From Virgisporangium ochraceum (GTDB lineage: Bacteria; Actinomycetota; Actinomycetes; Mycobacteriales; Micromonosporaceae), in the NCBI RefSeq assembly GCF_016863655.1, contig NZ_BOPH01000126.1:1-64000 (forward strand): a DNA stretch of 64,000 nt. Reading direction: 5' to 3'. The stretch's first letter is position 1, and each line of letters begins with the position of its first letter. The notes under the pieces are model-generated. The model was not told where the DNA came from. It saw only the letters and a program-made list of their open reading frames with translations, and searched no databases. Shown piece after piece: positions 24,237-32,676 of the stretch. A program made the position numbers and the translations under genes.

Positions 24237-25076
24237 GTGAAGCTTGCGCGTGTAGGTGAGCCGGGCGCCGAGCGTCCGGTCGCCGTTCTCGACGACGGAC
24301 GCCTGGTCGACCTGTCGTCCGTGACCACAGACATCGATCCGGCGTTCGTCGCCGCTGTCGCCGCCGGCAACGGTCCCGCCCTCGACGGCCTGCCGACCGT
24401 GGAGGCCGGCCGCTACGGCCCGCCCCTGAACCGTCCCGGCAAGATCGTCTGCATCGGGATGAACTACCACCGGCACGCCGCCGAGGTCGGCGCGCCGACG
24501 CCGACCGAGCCGGTGGTGTTCATGAAGGCGCCCGACACGATCGTCGGTCCCGACGACACCGTGCTCGTGCCGCGCAACAGCGTGAAGACCGACTGGGAGG
24601 TCGAGCTCGGCGTCGTGATCGGCCGCACCGCGCGCTACCTCGGCTCGCCGGAGGAGGCGCTGGAGCACGTCGCCGGCTACGTGCTGTCGCACGACGTCAG
24701 CGAGCGGGAGTTCCAGCTCGACCGCGGCGGCCAGTGGGACAAGGGCAAGAACTGCGAGACGTTCAACCCGCTCGGGCCGTGGCTCGTCACCGCCGACGAG
24801 GTCGGCGACCCGCAGACGCTGGGCCTGCGGCTGTGGGTCAACGGCGAGGCGAAGCAGAACGGCACCACCGCCGACATGGTGTTCGGCGTCGGCGAGATCG
24901 TGCGCTACCTCAGCCAGTTCATGACCCTGTACCCGGGCGACCTGATCAACACGGGCACCCCGGCCGGCGTCGCCCTCGGCCAGCCCGACCCGAAGCCCTA
25001 CCTGAAGGCCGGCGACGTGGTGGAACTGGAGATCGACGGACTGGGCCGGCAGCGCCAGACGCTCGGGGCGGCCTGA
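24237..25076 (+). CDS. FAH-family hydrolase, 2,4-diketo-3-deoxy-L-fuconate hydrolase type
   Basis: A 279-residue fumarylacetoacetate hydrolase-fold enzyme. Key blocks: RPGKIVCIGMNYHRHA, PVVFMKAPDTIVGPDD, TDWEVELGVVIGRTARY (two metal-binding Glu) and SHDVSEREFQ, then the GTPAGVALG loop near the end. These blocks agree well with diketo-deoxy-fuconate/rhamnonate hydrolases, which split a 2,4-diketo sugar acid into pyruvate and a hydroxy acid. The next gene is an SDR of the type that makes this substrate. No fuconate dehydratase or L-fucose dehydrogenase is nearby, so the pathway assignment is tentative. A TAGGGT box lies 8 nt before the GTG start. Confidence 0.82.
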   Translation: MKLARVGEPGAERPVAVLDDGRLVDLSSVTTDIDPAFVAAVAAGNGPALDGLPTVEAGRYGPPLNRPGKIVCIGMNYHRHAAEVGAPTPTEPVVFMKAPDTIVGPDDTVLVPRNSVKTDWEVELGVVIGRTARYLGSPEEALEHVAGYVLSHDVSEREFQLDRGGQWDKGKNCETFNPLGPWLVTADEVGDPQTLGLRLWVNGEAKQNGTTADMVFGVGEIVRYLSQFMTLYPGDLINTGTPAGVALGQPDPKPYLKAGDVVELEIDGLGRQRQTLGAA

Positions 25077-25825
25077 TGGGCGACTTCGACGGGCTGAAGG
25101 CGATCGTCACCGGTGGCGCGTCCGGCATCGGCCTGGCGACCGCGAGGTTCCTGGCAGAACGCGGCGCGACGGTCGCCTGCCTGGACCTCAACCCCGACGA
25201 CGTCCCGGAGCCGCTCATCGGCATCCGCGCCGACGTCACCGACGACGCCACCGTCAGGAGCGCCGTCGCCGAGGCCGTCGAGCGGCTCGGAGGGCTCGAC
25301 ATCCTGGTGAACAACGCCGGGATCGGGGCCATCGGCAGCGTCGAGGACAACTCCGACGACGAGTGGCACCGGGTGCTCGACGTCAACGTGATCGGGATGG
25401 CGCGGGTCAGCCGGGCGGCGCTGCCGCACCTGCGGCGCTCGGAGCACGCGGTCATCGTGAACACCGGCTCGATCGTCGCGCACGCCGGGGTGCCCGACCG
25501 GGTCCTGTACAGCGCGAGCAAGGGCGCGGTGCAGTCGATGACCGCGGCCATGGCCGCCGACCACGTGCGCGAGGGCATCCGGGTCTGCTGCGTGAACCCC
25601 GGCACCGCCGACACGCCGTGGATCCGCCGGCTGCTCTCACAGGCCGACGACCCCGACGCCGAGCTCAAGGCGCTCAACGCCCGGCAGCCGACCGGCCGCA
25701 TGGTGTCGGCCGACGAGGTCGCCGCCGCGATCGGCTACCTCGCCAGCCCGTTGGCGAGCGCCACCACCGGCACGGTGCTGTCGGTCGACGGCGGCATGCA
25801 CGGCCTCAGGGTCCGTCCCCGGTAG
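25076..25825 (+). CDS. SDR oxidoreductase, probable 2-keto-3-deoxy-L-fuconate dehydrogenase
   Basis: A 249-residue classical short-chain dehydrogenase. Cofactor motif TGGASGIG (residues 11-18), DLN acidic end of strand 2 indicating NAD preference, NNAG at 80-83, catalytic Ser in NTGSIVAHAG and YSASKGAV (Tyr/Lys), PGTADTPW. The start ATG overlaps the upstream stop as TGATG, so it is translationally coupled to the FAH-family hydrolase. That pairing is what suggests oxidation of a 2-keto-3-deoxy sugar acid. Its last 20 bp overlap the 3' end of the convergent sigma-factor gene. Confidence 0.85.
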   Translation: MGDFDGLKAIVTGGASGIGLATARFLAERGATVACLDLNPDDVPEPLIGIRADVTDDATVRSAVAEAVERLGGLDILVNNAGIGAIGSVEDNSDDEWHRVLDVNVIGMARVSRAALPHLRRSEHAVIVNTGSIVAHAGVPDRVLYSASKGAVQSMTAAMAADHVREGIRVCCVNPGTADTPWIRRLLSQADDPDAELKALNARQPTGRMVSADEVAAAIGYLASPLASATTGTVLSVDGGMHGLRVRPR

Positions 25826-27017
25826 CGGCACGGCGGCGCTCCAGGTGGTCGCGTTCGGCGTCCGTGCGCACCAGCGCGAGCGCCGCGTCGAACGCGGCCG
25901 CCGCCTCAGCGGTCCGGCCCACGCGCAGCAGCAGCTCGGCCCGCGTCGCGGGAACGAGATGATGCCGCGGCAGCGCCGTGTCCAGGCCGTCGAGAAGCGC
26001 CAGGCCCGCCTCGGGCGAGCCTGCCTCGGTGACCGCGACAGCGCGGTTCAGGCGCACCACCGGCGACCCCGTACGGCGTTCGAGGTCGGCGTACAGGAGC
26101 GCGACCCGGTGCCAGTCGGGCCCGTCGGGGCGGCAGTGCTCGGCGGCGACCAGCGCCTGCAGGTGGTACTCCCCCGCGTCGGTGCCCCCGATCAGCGCCA
26201 GGAGGTCCAGCCCCTGCGCGATCTCGTCGTGGTGCCAGCGCGCGCGGTCCTGGTCCCGCAGCAGCACGAGACGGCCGTGAGCGTCGGTCCGCGCGTCCCG
26301 GCGGGCGTTCTGGAGGACCATCAGCGCGAGCAACGCGACGGTCCCGGGCTGCGACGGCAGCAGCTCACCGAGCAGATAGCCGAGGCGGATCGCCTCCGCC
26401 GCGAGCCGCGGCCGGTGCAGGTCGGCGCCGTCGGTGGCCCGGTACCCCTCGCTGAACAGCAGGTACACGACGCTGTGCAGCACGTCCAGGCGGGCCGGCA
26501 GGTCCGACGGGGTCGGCTGGCGCAGCGGGATGCCGGCCTGCGCGATCTTGGTCTTCGCGCGGGTGAGCCGGGCCGACATGGTGGGCTCCGGCACCAGGAA
26601 CAGCCGGGCGATCTCGGCGGTGCGCAGGCCCGCGCCGAACCGCAGCATCAGCACCGCCCGCGCGTCGGCGCCCAGCGCGGGGTGGCAGCAGGCGAACAGC
26701 AGCCGCAGCCGCTCGTCGGTGATGCCGTCGGGATCGTCCGCCGGTGGTTGCGCATCGTCGGTGACCAGCAGCGGCAGGCGACGGCGGTCGGAGTCCTCAC
26801 GGCGGAGCAGGTCGACCGCGCGGCGGCGGGCCGCGGTCAGCAGCCAGGCGGCCGGGTTCGCCGGCACGCCCCGCTCCGGCCAGGTGCGGGCGGCCGCCAC
26901 GAACGCGTCCTGCAGGCTGTCCTCGGCCACGTCGAAGCGGCGCAGCCAGGTGACCAGGAGGGCGAGCAGGCGTGCCCCGTGCTCCCGGTACGCCTGCTCG
27001 ACCGCGTCGTCCGTCAC
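25806..27017 (-). CDS. ECF42-type RNA polymerase sigma factor with C-terminal helical domain
   Basis: A 403-residue extracytoplasmic-function sigma factor. Region 2 (EQAYREHGARLLALLVTWLRRFDVAEDSLQDAFVAA) and region 4 (ADARAVLMLRFGAGLRTAEIARLFLVPEPTMSARLTRAKTKI) are followed by a 220-residue TPR-like C-terminal extension with the DUF6596-type block LDVLHSVVYLLFSEGYRA. This architecture and the coupling to a YCII/DGPF-domain gene define the ECF42 group, which has no anti-sigma factor and is thought to be controlled through its C-terminal domain. The GTG start forms a GTGA overlap with the upstream gene. Confidence 0.9.
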   Translation of the reverse strand: MTDDAVEQAYREHGARLLALLVTWLRRFDVAEDSLQDAFVAAARTWPERGVPANPAAWLLTAARRRAVDLLRREDSDRRRLPLLVTDDAQPPADDPDGITDERLRLLFACCHPALGADARAVLMLRFGAGLRTAEIARLFLVPEPTMSARLTRAKTKIAQAGIPLRQPTPSDLPARLDVLHSVVYLLFSEGYRATDGADLHRPRLAAEAIRLGYLLGELLPSQPGTVALLALMVLQNARRDARTDAHGRLVLLRDQDRARWHHDEIAQGLDLLALIGGTDAGEYHLQALVAAEHCRPDGPDWHRVALLYADLERRTGSPVVRLNRAVAVTEAGSPEAGLALLDGLDTALPRHHLVPATRAELLLRVGRTAEAAAAFDAALALVRTDAERDHLERRRAATGDGP

Positions 27018-27361
27018 TCCGGGAGGGGCACGATCGGCCGGATCTCGATCGTGTCCTCGGGCAGCTCGCGGGCCAGCTCCAGCACCACGTCGAGGTCGTC
27101 GGCGGCCAGGAGGTAGAACCCGCCCAGCACCTCGGCCGTCTCGGCGAACGGGCCGTCGGTGACGCTCACCGCGTCACCCTTCTTGCGCAGCGTCGTGGCC
27201 GACCCCGCGAGCGCCAGCTCCCGGCCGCCGCGCATCTCCACGCCACGCTCGGCGAGCAGCGCGACGAACCGCGCGTGGCGCTCGCCGTTGGTCCGCCGCT
27301 CCTCGTCGGTGCGGGCCGCCCAGGCCTTCTCGTCGCCGTAGATCAGCAGTGCGTACTCCAT
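27014..27361 (-). CDS. YCII/DGPF-domain protein, ECF42 partner
   Basis: A 115-residue protein of the YCII-related fold. It starts MEYALLIYGDEKAW, contains SVTDGPFAETAEVLGGFYLLAADDLD with the eponymous DGPF, and ends in IEIRPIVPL. Such small dimeric proteins precede ECF42 sigma-factor genes very often and are believed to belong to their output or signalling; the biochemical activity is not known. ATG at 27361 follows GAAGGATG. Its stop overlaps the sigma-factor start. Confidence 0.9.
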   Translation of the reverse strand: MEYALLIYGDEKAWAARTDEERRTNGERHARFVALLAERGVEMRGGRELALAGSATTLRKKGDAVSVTDGPFAETAEVLGGFYLLAADDLDVVLELARELPEDTIEIRPIVPLPE

Positions 27362-27425
27362 GACGTCATCCTTCCCTCGGTGCATGGTCGGGGAGATGAC
27401 GGCCGGCCCGCGGCGAATTCGACAC

Positions 27426-28499
27426 CTAGCCGGAACTGATTCGCCAGAGGTGCACGCTGCCGTCGGCGTCGAGCGAGGCGACCCGGTCGGTGCCGGGCTG
27501 CCAGGCCACCCCGTACCCGCCGTCGCCGGGACGGGCGTGGCCGCGGTACCCGCCGACGTACCGGGCCTGCGTGCCGGTGACCTCCCAGACCCCCACCGGG
27601 CCCTGCTGGAACCCGACGACCAGGCGCCGCCCGTCGGGGGCGAACCGCATCGTGGTGACCGTCGACGTGCCGTCGGGCACCTCGAACAGCGGGCCGGGCG
27701 TGGCAAGGTCGGGGCTGTAGACGCGGATGACGTCGCGGTCGTCGGCCCGGGCGGCGATCACGACCCGCCCGTCGGACGCCACCGCCGCCGACCGCCACAC
27801 CCGCACGGCCGCGTCGGCGAGGGTCACCAGTGGCGGACCGGACGGCGCCGGGCACCGCGCCACCCCACCCGCGCCGACCACGTAGTACGAGGCGCCGTCG
27901 GGCGCCCACGCGAGCTCGTACAGCACCTCGACCTTCGTGCCCGCCACCGGCTGGCCCGGCACGGGCCCGGACACGTCGACGGTCAGCGGCGTGTTCCCGG
28001 TGGACACGGCGAGCAGGTTCCCCTTCGGCGACCAGCGCACCAGCCCGTGCCGCTCGACGCCCTTGAGCTGCACCGACCGCGTGGGTGTTCCGTCGGCGCT
28101 CCAGAACTGCAGCACGCTGTCGGTACCGACCGTCACGAAGCGGCCACCGTCGGGCGCCCAGGCGACCGAGTTCGCCATCGCGGTCCCGTGGGCTTTCGCC
28201 GCGACGACCGGCGCCTCGCCGCCGCTGCCCGCGAACAGCGCGACCTGCCCCTGCCCCGTGACCGCGAGCAGGTCGCCCGACGGGCTCCAGTCGAGACCGC
28301 CGCACACGCCCTTCTCCGGCAGCCGGAACCGGGCGAGCCGCTCCGCGCCCGGCCCGGCCGGCGCGGCCGACAGCGGCGGGCGGGAGGACGACGACGGAGC
28401 CGGCTTCGCGGCGCTGGGTACGGGGTCCTCGTCGTCGCTTCCGCAGGCCGTGAGGAGACCGGCGGTGGCGGCGAACAGGAGGGAGCGGCGGCTGAGCAT
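27426..28499 (-). CDS. Tat-exported WD40-like beta-propeller lipoprotein
   Basis: A 357-residue protein beginning MLSRRSLLFAATAGLLTACGS: twin arginines, a hydrophobic core and a lipobox with Cys19, so it is probably exported folded by Tat and lipid-anchored. A Ser/Pro linker follows. The remainder has about six WD40-like blades (for example LDWSPSGDLLAVTG, VAWAPDGGRFVTVG, VRWSPKGNLLAVS, LAWAPDGASYYVVG, MRFAPDGRRLVVGF, VAWQPGTDRVASLD). No catalytic residues are recognisable; binding or scaffolding is likely. TATCGT ends 5 nt before the ATG, so it may be leaderless. Confidence 0.85.
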   Translation of the reverse strand: MLSRRSLLFAATAGLLTACGSDDEDPVPSAAKPAPSSSSRPPLSAAPAGPGAERLARFRLPEKGVCGGLDWSPSGDLLAVTGQGQVALFAGSGGEAPVVAAKAHGTAMANSVAWAPDGGRFVTVGTDSVLQFWSADGTPTRSVQLKGVERHGLVRWSPKGNLLAVSTGNTPLTVDVSGPVPGQPVAGTKVEVLYELAWAPDGASYYVVGAGGVARCPAPSGPPLVTLADAAVRVWRSAAVASDGRVVIAARADDRDVIRVYSPDLATPGPLFEVPDGTSTVTTMRFAPDGRRLVVGFQQGPVGVWEVTGTQARYVGGYRGHARPGDGGYGVAWQPGTDRVASLDADGSVHLWRISSG

Positions 28500-28556
28500 C
28501 AGCGACGATAATGCTCCATCGTTGCGCCGACGTCAGCCCCCCGGCGGACGGACGGG

Positions 28557-29597
28557 TCACGCCCAGGGCGGTCCGAAGCCCTCCATGCGTTCGTAGAACG
28601 CCGATCCCGGCTCGAGTCCGGCCGGCGCGACCAGGTGCCCGGTGAAGGCCGCCGCGTAGATGCCGGCCACCAGGCGCACCGTGTCGCGGGCCGCGGCGGG
28701 GCTCACCGGCGGCGGGGTGCCGGCGCGCACGCTGGACACCACGTCGGCGACCTGCGCGGGCAGGCCACGGCGGCCGCCGTCGGTGTGTGCGTTCCACGCG
28801 GCCAGCACGGCCTTCTCGTGACCGGGTGCCGGGGTGACGCGCCAGTGGTCGCCGTGGCCGCGCACGCGGGTCAGCTCGACCGAGGCCCGCTCGAGGTCGA
28901 ACCGCACGTGGCTCTCCTCGCGGGGCGACAGCACGCTGGTGACGATGCTCGCCACCGCGCCGTTGGCGAACGTCACGTGCGCCAGCGACACGTCCTCGGC
29001 GCGTCCGGGCCGGGCCAGCCGGTGGGCGGCGGCCTGGATCTCGGTCCACCCCCCGAGGACCGAGACCAGCAGGTCCAGGTGGTACGTTCCCGGACCCGTC
29101 AGCAGGCCGCCGCGCTCCCGCCACCACGTGGTGTGGCAGAGGGCGAGCAGCGGCCGGCCGAGCGCGCCGGTGGCGACGAGGTCCCGCAGCCGGCGCGGGC
29201 CGGGCCCGAACCGGTGCGGGAACACCATCGCCACGTAGGGGCCGCCCGGTGCCTGGGCGGCGTCGAGGTCGTCGAGACCGCGCAGCGACAACGCCGGCGG
29301 CGGCTCGACGAGGACGTGCGCCCCACCCGCCAGCGCCGCCGACACCGGCTCCAACGGGTCGCCGGCGCACACGTGCACGAGGTCGGGCGCGGCGTCGGCG
29401 AGCGCCTTCTTCAGGTCGGTTCCCGCGTACGGGATCCCGTGGCCGGCGCAGAACGCGGCCGCGTGGCCGGCGTCCCCGTCGACGCTGTCGACGCCGGCCA
29501 CGATCTCGACCCGGTCGTCGAGGGCACGCAGTGCCTCGACGTGGTGGCGGGCGGTGGTGCCGGCACCCACGATCGCGATGCGCACGGGAGCCGGCAC
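28557..29597 (-). CDS. Gfo/Idh/MocA-family oxidoreductase
   Basis: A 346-residue NAD(P)-dependent sugar-type oxidoreductase. The N-terminal Rossmann motif is IAIVGAGTTARHHVEAL, and LVEPPPALSL stands where the usual EKP motif is found, so the catalytic Lys of EKP is replaced by a proline (VEPPP). That raises doubt about dehydrogenase activity. The GTG lies 8 bp after the stop of the GH10 xylanase, so both genes form an operon and may share xylan induction. A GTG four codons further in (29585) is an alternative start. The substrate is unknown. Confidence 0.8.
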   Translation of the reverse strand: MPAPVRIAIVGAGTTARHHVEALRALDDRVEIVAGVDSVDGDAGHAAAFCAGHGIPYAGTDLKKALADAAPDLVHVCAGDPLEPVSAALAGGAHVLVEPPPALSLRGLDDLDAAQAPGGPYVAMVFPHRFGPGPRRLRDLVATGALGRPLLALCHTTWWRERGGLLTGPGTYHLDLLVSVLGGWTEIQAAAHRLARPGRAEDVSLAHVTFANGAVASIVTSVLSPREESHVRFDLERASVELTRVRGHGDHWRVTPAPGHEKAVLAAWNAHTDGGRRGLPAQVADVVSSVRAGTPPPVSPAAARDTVRLVAGIYAAAFTGHLVAPAGLEPGSAFYERMEGFGPPWA

Positions 29598-29605
29598 CGT
29601 CGCCG

Positions 29606-30724
29606 TTACCGGGGGCGGCCGAGTGCGAGCGTCTGCTGCAGGCCGCGGTAGGCGGGCTTGGGCTGGAAGTTGGCGTCGAGCGGCGTCGCCTCACCCTGCC
29701 CCTCGAAGAAGCCCGGGACCCACGAGTACTTGTCGGTGAAGCCCCACACGGTGAACATGACGCACTTCGGGGTCAGCAGGCACGCCTGCAGGAGCACGTT
29801 GAAGCTGCCCACCTGGCCGGCGGTCTTGTACGTGTCACCGGGCAGGAAGTACCGGACGTCGACCTCGGTGAACGCGGTCTCCAGGCCGAGCCGGTCGAAG
29901 CGGGCGAGGTTCTCGTGCGCGTCGATCGGCAGCGGGTACTGCAGGTCGAGGTGGCCCTGGAAGCCCTGGCCGTGCAGCGGCACCCGCTGGGCCTTGAGCG
30001 TCTTCGCCAGCTCGAAGTAGGCGGTGCTCTTCGCGTTGACGTTGTCGATGGCGTAGTCGTTGAGGAACAGCTTGGCGCGCGGGTCGGCCTCGTGCGCCCA
30101 GCGCAGGGCCTTCGCGATGTAGTCGTCGCCGAGGTGCTGCTTGAAGATCGTGTCGCGCAGCACGGGCGCGGACCCGTCGGTGAACGCCTCGTTCACGACG
30201 TCCCAGGCCCGCACCTTGCCCTTGAAGTGGCCGACGACGGTGCGGATGTGGTTGCGGACGATCTCGGTGAGCTCCGCGGAGTCGATGTCGCCGCTGGCGA
30301 CGCCGTCGGTGAGCCAGGTCGGCAACTGGCTGTGCCAGAGCAGCGTGTGGCCGTGGATCTGCTGGCCGTTGCGGCGGGCCTCGGCCACCAACTGGTCGGC
30401 GGGGCCCCAGTTGTACTGGCCGCGGGTGGGTTCGAGCTCGGCCCACTTCATGACGTTCTCGGCGGTGACGGCCGAGAAGTCGGTGCGGACCCGCTCGCGG
30501 TAGGTGGTGTCGGTGGCCAGCGCGTTCATGTCGACGGCGGTGCCGATGAGGACGTCGGCCTTGGCGCCGAGGACGCGTAACGGCTGGTCGACGGTGACGG
30601 GTCTGGGGATGGACCCGTGCCGGCTGTCGGCGACGGCGCCCGACGGCCCGACCCAGGCCAGCGCTCCGACGGCGACCAGGGCGGCCGCCATCGCGCGCGA
30701 TCTCGTCATGCTGGATTTCGTCAT
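29606..30724 (-). CDS. Secreted GH10 endo-1,4-beta-xylanase
   Basis: A 372-residue protein with an N-terminal signal peptide (MTKSSMTRSRAMAAALVAVG ... AVADS) and a single GH10 catalytic domain, no carbohydrate-binding module. The acid/base Glu is E179 in AWDVVNEAF and the nucleophile E287 in AFTEVDVR. IHGHTLLWHSQLP and the WGFTDKYSW block near the C-terminus are classic for the family. It cleaves xylan outside the cell. ATG at 30724 was chosen because GAGAGG precedes it by 7 nt. The promoter region carries the GAAASTTTC-type palindromes seen before streptomycete xylanase genes. Confidence 0.95.
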   Translation of the reverse strand: MTKSSMTRSRAMAAALVAVGALAWVGPSGAVADSRHGSIPRPVTVDQPLRVLGAKADVLIGTAVDMNALATDTTYRERVRTDFSAVTAENVMKWAELEPTRGQYNWGPADQLVAEARRNGQQIHGHTLLWHSQLPTWLTDGVASGDIDSAELTEIVRNHIRTVVGHFKGKVRAWDVVNEAFTDGSAPVLRDTIFKQHLGDDYIAKALRWAHEADPRAKLFLNDYAIDNVNAKSTAYFELAKTLKAQRVPLHGQGFQGHLDLQYPLPIDAHENLARFDRLGLETAFTEVDVRYFLPGDTYKTAGQVGSFNVLLQACLLTPKCVMFTVWGFTDKYSWVPGFFEGQGEATPLDANFQPKPAYRGLQQTLALGRPR

Positions 30725-30766
30725 GTGAAACCTCTCGTCACAGGGTGGATGCAACGGGGTGGCTCT

Positions 30767-30810
30767 CGAAACGTTTCCGAAACACTATGCGAGGCGTCCA
30801 CGGCGGTCAA
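30767..30810 (-). promoter_or_regulatory. Xylanase promoter with GAAACGTTTC operator
   Basis: On the minus strand TTGACC (30805-30810) and TAGTGT (30782-30787) are 17 bp apart. Immediately downstream, at the expected transcription start, lies the perfect palindrome GAAACGTTTC (30768-30777) within CGAAACGTTTCC. This position suits a LacI-type repressor that blocks the promoter when xylan oligomers are absent. Confidence 0.75.
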
Positions 30811-30857
30811 TCCCTGAAAACGCGGCACCACAGTATCGATCGCGAATCGAATGCGTT

Positions 30858-30918
30858 CGAAACTTTCGAGATCGTTCACATCGGCGTCGAAGCGTTTGCG
30901 CTGCGTTCGAAAGTTTCG
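30858..30918. promoter_or_regulatory. Pair of CGAAASTTTCG palindromes, 50 bp apart
   Basis: CGAAACTTTCG at 30858-30868 and CGAAAGTTTCG at 30908-30918, both preceded by T and followed by A, match the motif known from Streptomyces xylanase promoters. They lie upstream of the xylanase promoter and are exactly 50 bp apart, about five DNA turns, so one repressor could loop between them and the site at 30767. Confidence 0.65.
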
Positions 30919-30919
30919 A

Positions 30920-31561
30920 TCAGCGGTGGGCGATGCCGGTGTCCCAGGCCCACGCCGCGATGCCGACCCGGTTGCGTACGCCGAGCTTGCGCTGGATCAC
31001 CGCGACGTGGTTCTTCACCGTGCCCGCGGCGAGGAACAGCTCGGCGGCGATCTCGGCGTTGGTGCGGCCCTGCGCCAGGATGCGCGCGATCTCCATCTCC
31101 CGGTCGGTCAGCGTCTCCCGCCCGGGCGGCGGCGCGGTCGTGAGGTGCCGCAGCAGCCGCACGGTCACCGACGGGCTGATCAGCGTGTCACCGGCCACCG
31201 CCGCGCGGACGGCCTCGACCAGCAGCGCCGGGCTCGACCGCTTGAGCAGGAACCCGCAGGCGCCGTTGCGCAGCGCCGTGTGGACGTACTCGTCGAGGTC
31301 GAACGTGGTGACCACGAGCACCCGCAACGGGTCGGCGACGTCGGGACCGGCGAGCCGGCGGGTGACCGCGAGCCCGTCGAGGCCGGGCATCCGGATGTCG
31401 ACGAGCACCACGTCGGGGCGCAGGTGGCGGGCCAGCTCCACGGCGGCGGTGCCGTCGGCGGCCGCGCCCACCACGGCCATGTCGGGCTGGGCGTCGAGGA
31501 TCACCGTGAACGCCGACCGGACGTCGTCCTGGTCGTCGGCGATCAGGACCCGGATCGTCAC
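30920..31561 (-). CDS. NarL/LuxR-family response regulator
   Basis: A 213-residue two-domain regulator. The receiver domain has the acidic pair DD at 9-10, phospho-acceptor D55 in VLVDIRMPG and the conserved Lys in FLLKRSS. The C-terminal LuxR helix-turn-helix is LTDREMEIARILAQGRTNAEIAAELFLAAGTVKNHVAVIQRKLG. It is the partner of the histidine kinase gene, whose stop overlaps its GTG start (GTGA). Its 3' end abuts the second xylanase-type operator. Target genes cannot be inferred. Confidence 0.92.
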   Translation of the reverse strand: MTIRVLIADDQDDVRSAFTVILDAQPDMAVVGAAADGTAAVELARHLRPDVVLVDIRMPGLDGLAVTRRLAGPDVADPLRVLVVTTFDLDEYVHTALRNGACGFLLKRSSPALLVEAVRAAVAGDTLISPSVTVRLLRHLTTAPPPGRETLTDREMEIARILAQGRTNAEIAAELFLAAGTVKNHVAVIQRKLGVRNRVGIAAWAWDTGIAHR

Positions 31562-32580
31562 GCCGGCCCCAGCGGCAGGGTGGCCGCGACCCGCCAGCCG
31601 CCGGCGTCGGCGGGACCGGCGGTGAGCGTCCCGCCGAGGGCCTCCACGCGTTCGGCCAGGCCCGGCAGGCCGAGCCCGCTGTGCCGGGGTTGGCGCCGGG
31701 GTCGCGGCCGCGCGGACCGTGCGGCCTGCGTCGGCCCGTCGTCGGTGACGCTCACCAGCACGGCCGGCCCGGTCCGGCGCACAAGCACCGCCACCCGCGT
31801 GGCGGCCGGAGCGTGCCGGCGCACGTTCGTCAGGGCCTCGACGACCACCCGGTACGCGGTGGCCGCGTGCGCGCGGGGCAGGACGGCCTCCAGTCCCGGC
31901 TCGACCTCGAGGTCGATGGCGGCCGTCGACGCGAAGCGACCGACCAGCCCGGTCAGGTCGTCGAGGGTCGCCGGCGGCACCGCCGGACCGTCGGCCGGGT
32001 CGCCCAGCATGTGCACAGTGCGGTCGAGCGAGGCCAGGGCCTGCAGCCCGGCGGCCTCGATGCGCTGGAACGCGGCCGCCGCCGCAGCGGGGTCACGCTC
32101 GGCGAGCAGCTGGCCGGCCTGCGCCTGTGCGAGCATGCCGCTGACGTCGTGGGCGACGAAGTCGTGCAGGTCGCGGGCCAGGTGCAGGCGCTGGGCCCGG
32201 CGCGCCTCGACGACCGAGCGCGCGCTGTCCCGGTCCAACCGACGCAGATAGAGCCCGACAACGGCCGCGACGAGCGCGACCAGCCCCCACCCGACGAACC
32301 CGCCGACCAGCTCCGCGGAGACCGGCCCGGACCCGAACCGCAGCAGCCACGCCGGCACGGCGACCAGCGGCAGCGCGGCCCCGTACGACCACGGCCCGGG
32401 CGGCGCCACCCGCACGGCGACCAGCCCGAGCGCCAGCAGCACCGCGATCTCCGCGAACGCCCAGCCGGTGGTGGCGGCGCCGCCCTGCTCGTACGCCGCA
32501 CCGGCCAGCGGGACGACGACCGACGCGGCGATCGACGCCGCCCCCGCGACGCCGGCCAGCACCGGAACCCAGGTCCTCAT
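31558..32580 (-). CDS. NarL-type sensor histidine kinase
   Basis: A 340-residue membrane kinase with four to five N-terminal transmembrane segments (to about residue 112) and no sizeable extracellular domain. The HisKA_3 dimerisation box is ARDLHDFVAHDVSGM with phospho-acceptor H139, followed by an HATPase domain (EALTNVRRHAP, VTDDGP, GLGLPGLAERVEALGG). It would phosphorylate the response regulator encoded just downstream. The ATG at 32580 has no ribosome-binding site but lies 6 nt after TACGCT, supporting this start and a leaderless message. A longer upstream reading would add a non-homologous basic tail. Confidence 0.9.
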   Translation of the reverse strand: MRTWVPVLAGVAGAASIAASVVVPLAGAAYEQGGAATTGWAFAEIAVLLALGLVAVRVAPPGPWSYGAALPLVAVPAWLLRFGSGPVSAELVGGFVGWGLVALVAAVVGLYLRRLDRDSARSVVEARRAQRLHLARDLHDFVAHDVSGMLAQAQAGQLLAERDPAAAAAAFQRIEAAGLQALASLDRTVHMLGDPADGPAVPPATLDDLTGLVGRFASTAAIDLEVEPGLEAVLPRAHAATAYRVVVEALTNVRRHAPAATRVAVLVRRTGPAVLVSVTDDGPTQAARSARPRPRRQPRHSGLGLPGLAERVEALGGTLTAGPADAGGWRVAATLPLGPA

Positions 32581-32676
32581 CCGACGAGCGTAGGCAGCCG
32601 GCGACCGGCCCGGACCGTGCCGAACGGCACTTCGGTGGTCGTTCACCGCGCGTGGCGCAAGCCCCAACCAGGCTAC

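Noticed and set aside
23807-24370. Minus-strand frame with Gly/Ser/Ala/Gly-Arg repeats
   Set aside because: The repeats are merely the translation of the 17-bp non-coding array; real genes lie on the plus strand at 23997 and 24237.
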